Part shown: positions 42,208-43,460 of the stretch, piece after piece
Layout: each line of letters begins with the position of its first letter
Numbering within the stretch: position 1 is the stretch's first letter
Assembly (NCBI GenBank): GCA_016235085.1
Contig: JACRMA010000064.1
Location: 1 to 43,460, forward strand
From: Candidatus Zixiibacteriota bacterium
GTDB taxonomy: Bacteria; Zixibacteria; MSB-5A5; WJJR01
Direction: 5' to 3'
DNA length: 43,460 nt
The notes under the pieces: model-generated
What the model was told of the DNA's origin: nothing
The model's input: only the letters and a program-made list of their open reading frames with translations
Databases searched by the model: none
Translations under genes and position numbers: made by a program

Positions 42208-42575
42208 CATTTGTCCATACCTGCATCCGCTTCGATACTCCCCCGCCGCCCGGTGGAGGTGAGGCAATTCGTCCGGCGGCGGGGGTGGTCTGGCCCAATC
42301 GACACGGAGACGAGCATCACCGGATCGACTCAGTTGCATGCCTAACAACTTTTGTGCCGGTGTGCCCAAATGAGGGGTTTTGAGGGTCCGGTTGTTGATT
42401 GCCAGCGAGTTACGACAATGGCACGGAGAATCTTGAACAGCGTTTAACGGGTGAAAATGCGTAGTGACTGCGCAGTGGCGACTGCGCAGTGCTTCAGTGC
42501 GACTAAAGCGGTCGGCACTCATTGGACCGCCTCGGTCCGACGACATTCAGAGACCGAATTCGGTTCCCAAGATCA
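42208..42575. other. Gene-free stretch upstream of the lipoprotein gene
   Basis: No gene. Two copies of the palindrome ACTGCGCAGT (42467-42476 and 42481-42490) and a GGACCG/CGGTCC hairpin (42524-42538) are present; possible operator or repeat remnants next to the IS element. Confidence 0.4.
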
Positions 42576-43457
42576 GACTAGAATCGGTTTCATAACCGTC
42601 TGAGTGTAATGATGATGAAGGCGAGATGGAGGAAGGCACAAAACATCAACGCATAGTATTCATGCCGGACAATGAGCCGGCGGAATCGTTGGATCCACGA
42701 GAAGGTCCGCTCGATAATCCAGCGGTGCTTGTAACGCCGGAGCAGCCGGCCGTCCTGCGGCTTGGCGTTCTTCCGCGAGGAGCGGTACGGCACAATCAAC
42801 CGGATGCCGCGGCGGGCCAGTTTGCGACGCAACGGGTTACTATCGTATGCTCGGTCGCCAATCAGCCGCGGCAGGCGGGTGCGGGGAACACGCACATCCG
42901 CCAACACCTCTTCCAACAGAGTCACCTCGCTGGGCGAGGCCCTGTCCACGTGCAGCCCCAACGGCGTGCCCTTGCCGTCGGTTACCAGCATCACTTTGGA
43001 CCCCTTGCCCCGCTTGGTCGGGCCGATTTTATCGCCCCCCCTTTCGCGGAGGCGAAGGTCGCGTCCACGAAGCTCTCGGTCACCTTGAGACGTCCCCGCC
43101 GCTGCAACCGGCGCAGCAAGACCCGCCAGATGTCATCCCACACTCCCAACTGCTCATACCGCGCCAGCCGCCGCCAGCAGGTGGCCGGGCTGGGGTATCG
43201 GTCGGGCAAATCCCGCCAGCGCGCGCCGGTCTTCAGGACCCAGAGGATCCCCTCCAACGTGGCGCGGTCATCCGCCCAGGGTCGGCCCCCTTTGGGGCCG
43301 CCTTCCAGTTTCGGCAACAACGGCGCGAGCTTTCGCCATTGCCGGTCCGTCAGCATCGGTTCGATTCGGCGCATGAGGCCCCCCTCATGAACACCACAAT
43401 CACACCGGCGGACAGGCTTGGCAAGATAAAAATGGGGTTATGAAACTGATTCTAGTC
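42576..43457 (-). mobile_element. IS5-family (IS427-type) insertion sequence
   Basis: About 882 bp. Inverted ends: GACTAGAATC-G-GTTTCATAACC at the left (42576-42597) and its complement with one mismatch at the right (43436-43457), i.e. 21 of 22 bases match. It carries one transposase gene in two frames filling most of its length. No target duplication could be confirmed because only 3 bases follow the right end. Confidence 0.88.
42590..43374 (-). CDS. IS5-family transposase, two frames joined by a -1 frameshift
   Basis: The first frame (43374-42991) holds the helix-turn-helix DUF4096-like domain (MLTDRQWRKLAPLLP ... WRDLPDRYPSPATCWRRLARYEQLGVWDDI) and the first catalytic Asp in VDATFAS. The second (to 42590) has the second Asp in IGDRAYDS and the Glu in HRWIIERTFSWIQRF, with the Y-(2)-R-(3)-E-(6)-K-like signature of IS5. 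The frames meet at a run of seven G (complement of 43035-43041), a typical slippery site; a -1 shift restores GGGDKIGPTKRGKGSKVMLVTDG, as in the family. Likely intact and active. Confidence 0.88.
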
Positions 43458-43460
43458 ACA

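Overview
The window looks like a chromosomal piece of a GC-rich, free-living, Gram-negative bacterium of the FCB side of the tree. A Zixibacteria-like lineage is my best guess. This is inferred from four secreted proteins ending in dockerin-like DVFDVI modules, one secreted FG-GAP protein with a type IX-like (FlgD-like) C-terminal domain, lipoproteins and an outer-membrane-style OmpA protein. No rRNA or tRNA gene was seen, so the taxonomy is not fixed.

Region 1 (1-12330, minus strand) is a respiratory complex I locus read right to left: a 7Fe-type ferredoxin, then nuoA-B-C-D-E-F-G-H-I, then a second set nuoB2-C2-I2, a lipoprotein and nuoD2. The membrane antiporter-like subunits J, K, L, M and N are absent from the window. 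An intrinsic terminator sits just in front of nuoA, and nuoA seems to lack an ATG/GTG start at the expected place. The first nuoI has lost its first [4Fe-4S] motif where a 47-bp exact inverted copy of nuoH sequence lies.

Region 2 (13.1-16.6 kb) holds a dockerin-bearing secreted protein, signal peptidase I (minus strand), and a two-gene arsenic-type unit: a Cys-rich AbrB-like regulator followed by the arsenite methyltransferase ArsM and a terminator.

Region 3 (16.6-27.3 kb) is accessory. Genes here are separated by arrays of a ~91-bp palindromic repeat, some copies of which are split by small MITE-like palindromic elements. Genes: an FG-GAP secreted protein, a membrane-anchored thioredoxin-like protein with a tiny Cys-rich secreted peptide, an orphan thermolysin-type propeptide protein, and a three-gene unit with a LysM-like/OmpA/peptidoglycan-binding/metzincin protein. 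A 26-27-bp tandem repeat of 10 copies closes the region.

Region 4 (27.3-33.6 kb) is mostly housekeeping: a minus-strand operon (small hypothetical, YchF-type GTPase, membrane TPR protein), a TIGR01777 epimerase, a PHPT1/Janus-type phosphohistidine phosphatase homologue and an EamA transporter.

Region 5 (33.6-43.46 kb) encodes two dockerin-bearing secreted proteins (plus strand), a dockerin-bearing subtilisin-like protease, a frameshifted beta-propeller-like lipoprotein with a truncated second copy (sharing 141 identical bases), and at the right edge an almost complete IS5-family (IS427-type) element with a -1 frameshift transposase and visible inverted repeats.
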